DNA of 5,455 nucleotides from the NCBI GenBank assembly GCA_934670175.1, contig CAKUOX010000101.1:1-5455 (forward strand). Reading direction: 5' to 3'. Below, piece after piece: positions 4,935 to 5,455 of the stretch. Origin of the DNA: an uncultured Clostridia bacterium (GTDB taxonomy: Bacteria > Bacillota > Clostridia > Christensenellales > Aristaeellaceae). How positions within the stretch are numbered: position 1 is the first letter of the stretch; each line of letters starts with the position of its first letter. Made by a program: the position numbers and the translations under genes. The notes beneath the pieces are model-generated. The model saw nothing but the letters and a program-made list of their open reading frames with translations. It was not told the origin of the DNA and did not search any database.

Positions 4935-5455
4935 TGCGAATGCGCAGAAAGGCATGGACGGAGCCGCTGCTGGACAACTGCGAATACCTCGTGAGCACGC
5001 CGCGGGAATACTGCGGGCACTGGCGCGAGCGCTTTGCGCGTCCGGAAAACCCGCTCCACCTGGAGATCGGCTGCGGCAAGGGCGTATCGACCGTCAAAAT
5101 GGCGCATGAGAACCCGAATATCAACTACGTCGCCATCGACGAGGTTCGGCATGTGCTGGCTGTGACCATCAAAAACGCACAGGCGGAGTACGGAGATGAC
5201 GCCGTTGACAACCTGACGCTGACCAATGTGGACGCCATGTTCATTCAGGACAGCTTTGCGCCCGAGGATGGCGTGAGCCGCATCTATATACAGTTCCCCA
5301 ACCCGTGGGACGATAAGGCCAAGCAGCACAAGCGCCGCCTGACGCACCCGCGCCAGCTGATGCAGTATCGCGGCTTTCTGGCGCCCGGGGGCGAAATCTA
5401 TTTCAAAACCGATGATGCGCCGCTCTTTGAAGCCACGCGGCGCTATCTGGCGCTC
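4934..5455 (+). CDS. trmB: tRNA (guanine-N7-)-methyltransferase, N-terminal 174 residues
   Basis: TrmB uses S-adenosylmethionine to methylate guanine 46 in the variable loop of tRNAs in the cytoplasm. The start is ATG 4934, preceded by GGAGAAGAG (4920-4928); the protein begins MRMRRKAW, typical of clostridial TrmB. Class I methyltransferase features are visible: EIGCGKG (residues 44-50) for cofactor binding, AIDE (67-70) ending the second strand with the acidic residues expected to hold the ribose, FPNPW (121-125), HKRRLTHPRQL (132-142) and FKTDD (157-161), these last being TrmB signatures. The segment after NPW reads DDKAKQ instead of the usual PKK-type sequence and is about one residue longer. 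The gene is cut by the window end at a codon boundary; roughly 40 residues would be missing if it has the usual length. It is coupled to the upstream membrane protein gene. Confidence 0.93.
   Translation, partial: MRMRRKAWTEPLLDNCEYLVSTPREYCGHWRERFARPENPLHLEIGCGKGVSTVKMAHENPNINYVAIDEVRHVLAVTIKNAQAEYGDDAVDNLTLTNVDAMFIQDSFAPEDGVSRIYIQFPNPWDDKAKQHKRRLTHPRQLMQYRGFLAPGGEIYFKTDDAPLFEATRRYLAL

Noticed and set aside
4524..5347. Minus-strand open frames opposite the membrane protein and trmB
   Set aside because: They overlap each other and are antisense to trmB, whose methyltransferase motifs are clear. No promoter or ribosome site supports them.
1..5455. CRISPR array, tRNA, rRNA, insertion sequence or phage signature
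   Set aside because: I saw no regularly spaced repeats, cloverleaf sequence, transposase or terminal repeats; outside about 270 bases of intergenic DNA the window is housekeeping coding sequence and two small unknown genes.

Overview
The window looks like a chromosomal segment from a moderately GC-rich anaerobic Firmicute, most likely of the Clostridia. This rests on the CarB, DapF and TrmB protein sequences, strong GGAGG-type ribosome binding sites and the use of GTG and TTG starts. The lineage is an inference from protein flavour only; there is no marker RNA in the window.

Bases 1-94 hold the last 30 codons of carA, the glutaminase subunit of carbamoyl phosphate synthetase. It overlaps by 10 bases the dominant feature, a 1341-codon reading frame at 85-4110. 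That frame encodes a complete carbamoyl phosphate synthetase large subunit (CarB, about residues 1-1064) joined without a stop codon to a complete diaminopimelate epimerase-like domain (DapF, about residues 1065-1341). The first enzyme feeds arginine and pyrimidine synthesis; the second normally makes meso-diaminopimelate for lysine and peptidoglycan. The DapF part keeps most family motifs, but one of its two catalytic cysteines is replaced by alanine (MAGNC instead of MCGNG). This fusion and its altered active site are the most interesting points in the window.

Bases 4111-4236 are non-coding and lie between convergent genes. They hold a perfect 17-bp GC-rich palindrome without a T-tract, followed by two weaker hairpins. 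On the minus strand, 4237-4527 encodes a 96-residue, extremely acidic protein of unknown function, with a near-consensus promoter and a GTG start.

Bases 4528-4667 form a divergent control region. It contains back-to-back promoters and a perfect 9-bp inverted repeat over the -10 region of the rightward promoter, which could be an operator. Rightward lie a small two-helix membrane protein (TTG start, 88 residues) and, overlapping it by one base, trmB, the tRNA (guanine-N7-)-methyltransferase gene, which runs off the window end. These last two genes very probably form one operon.
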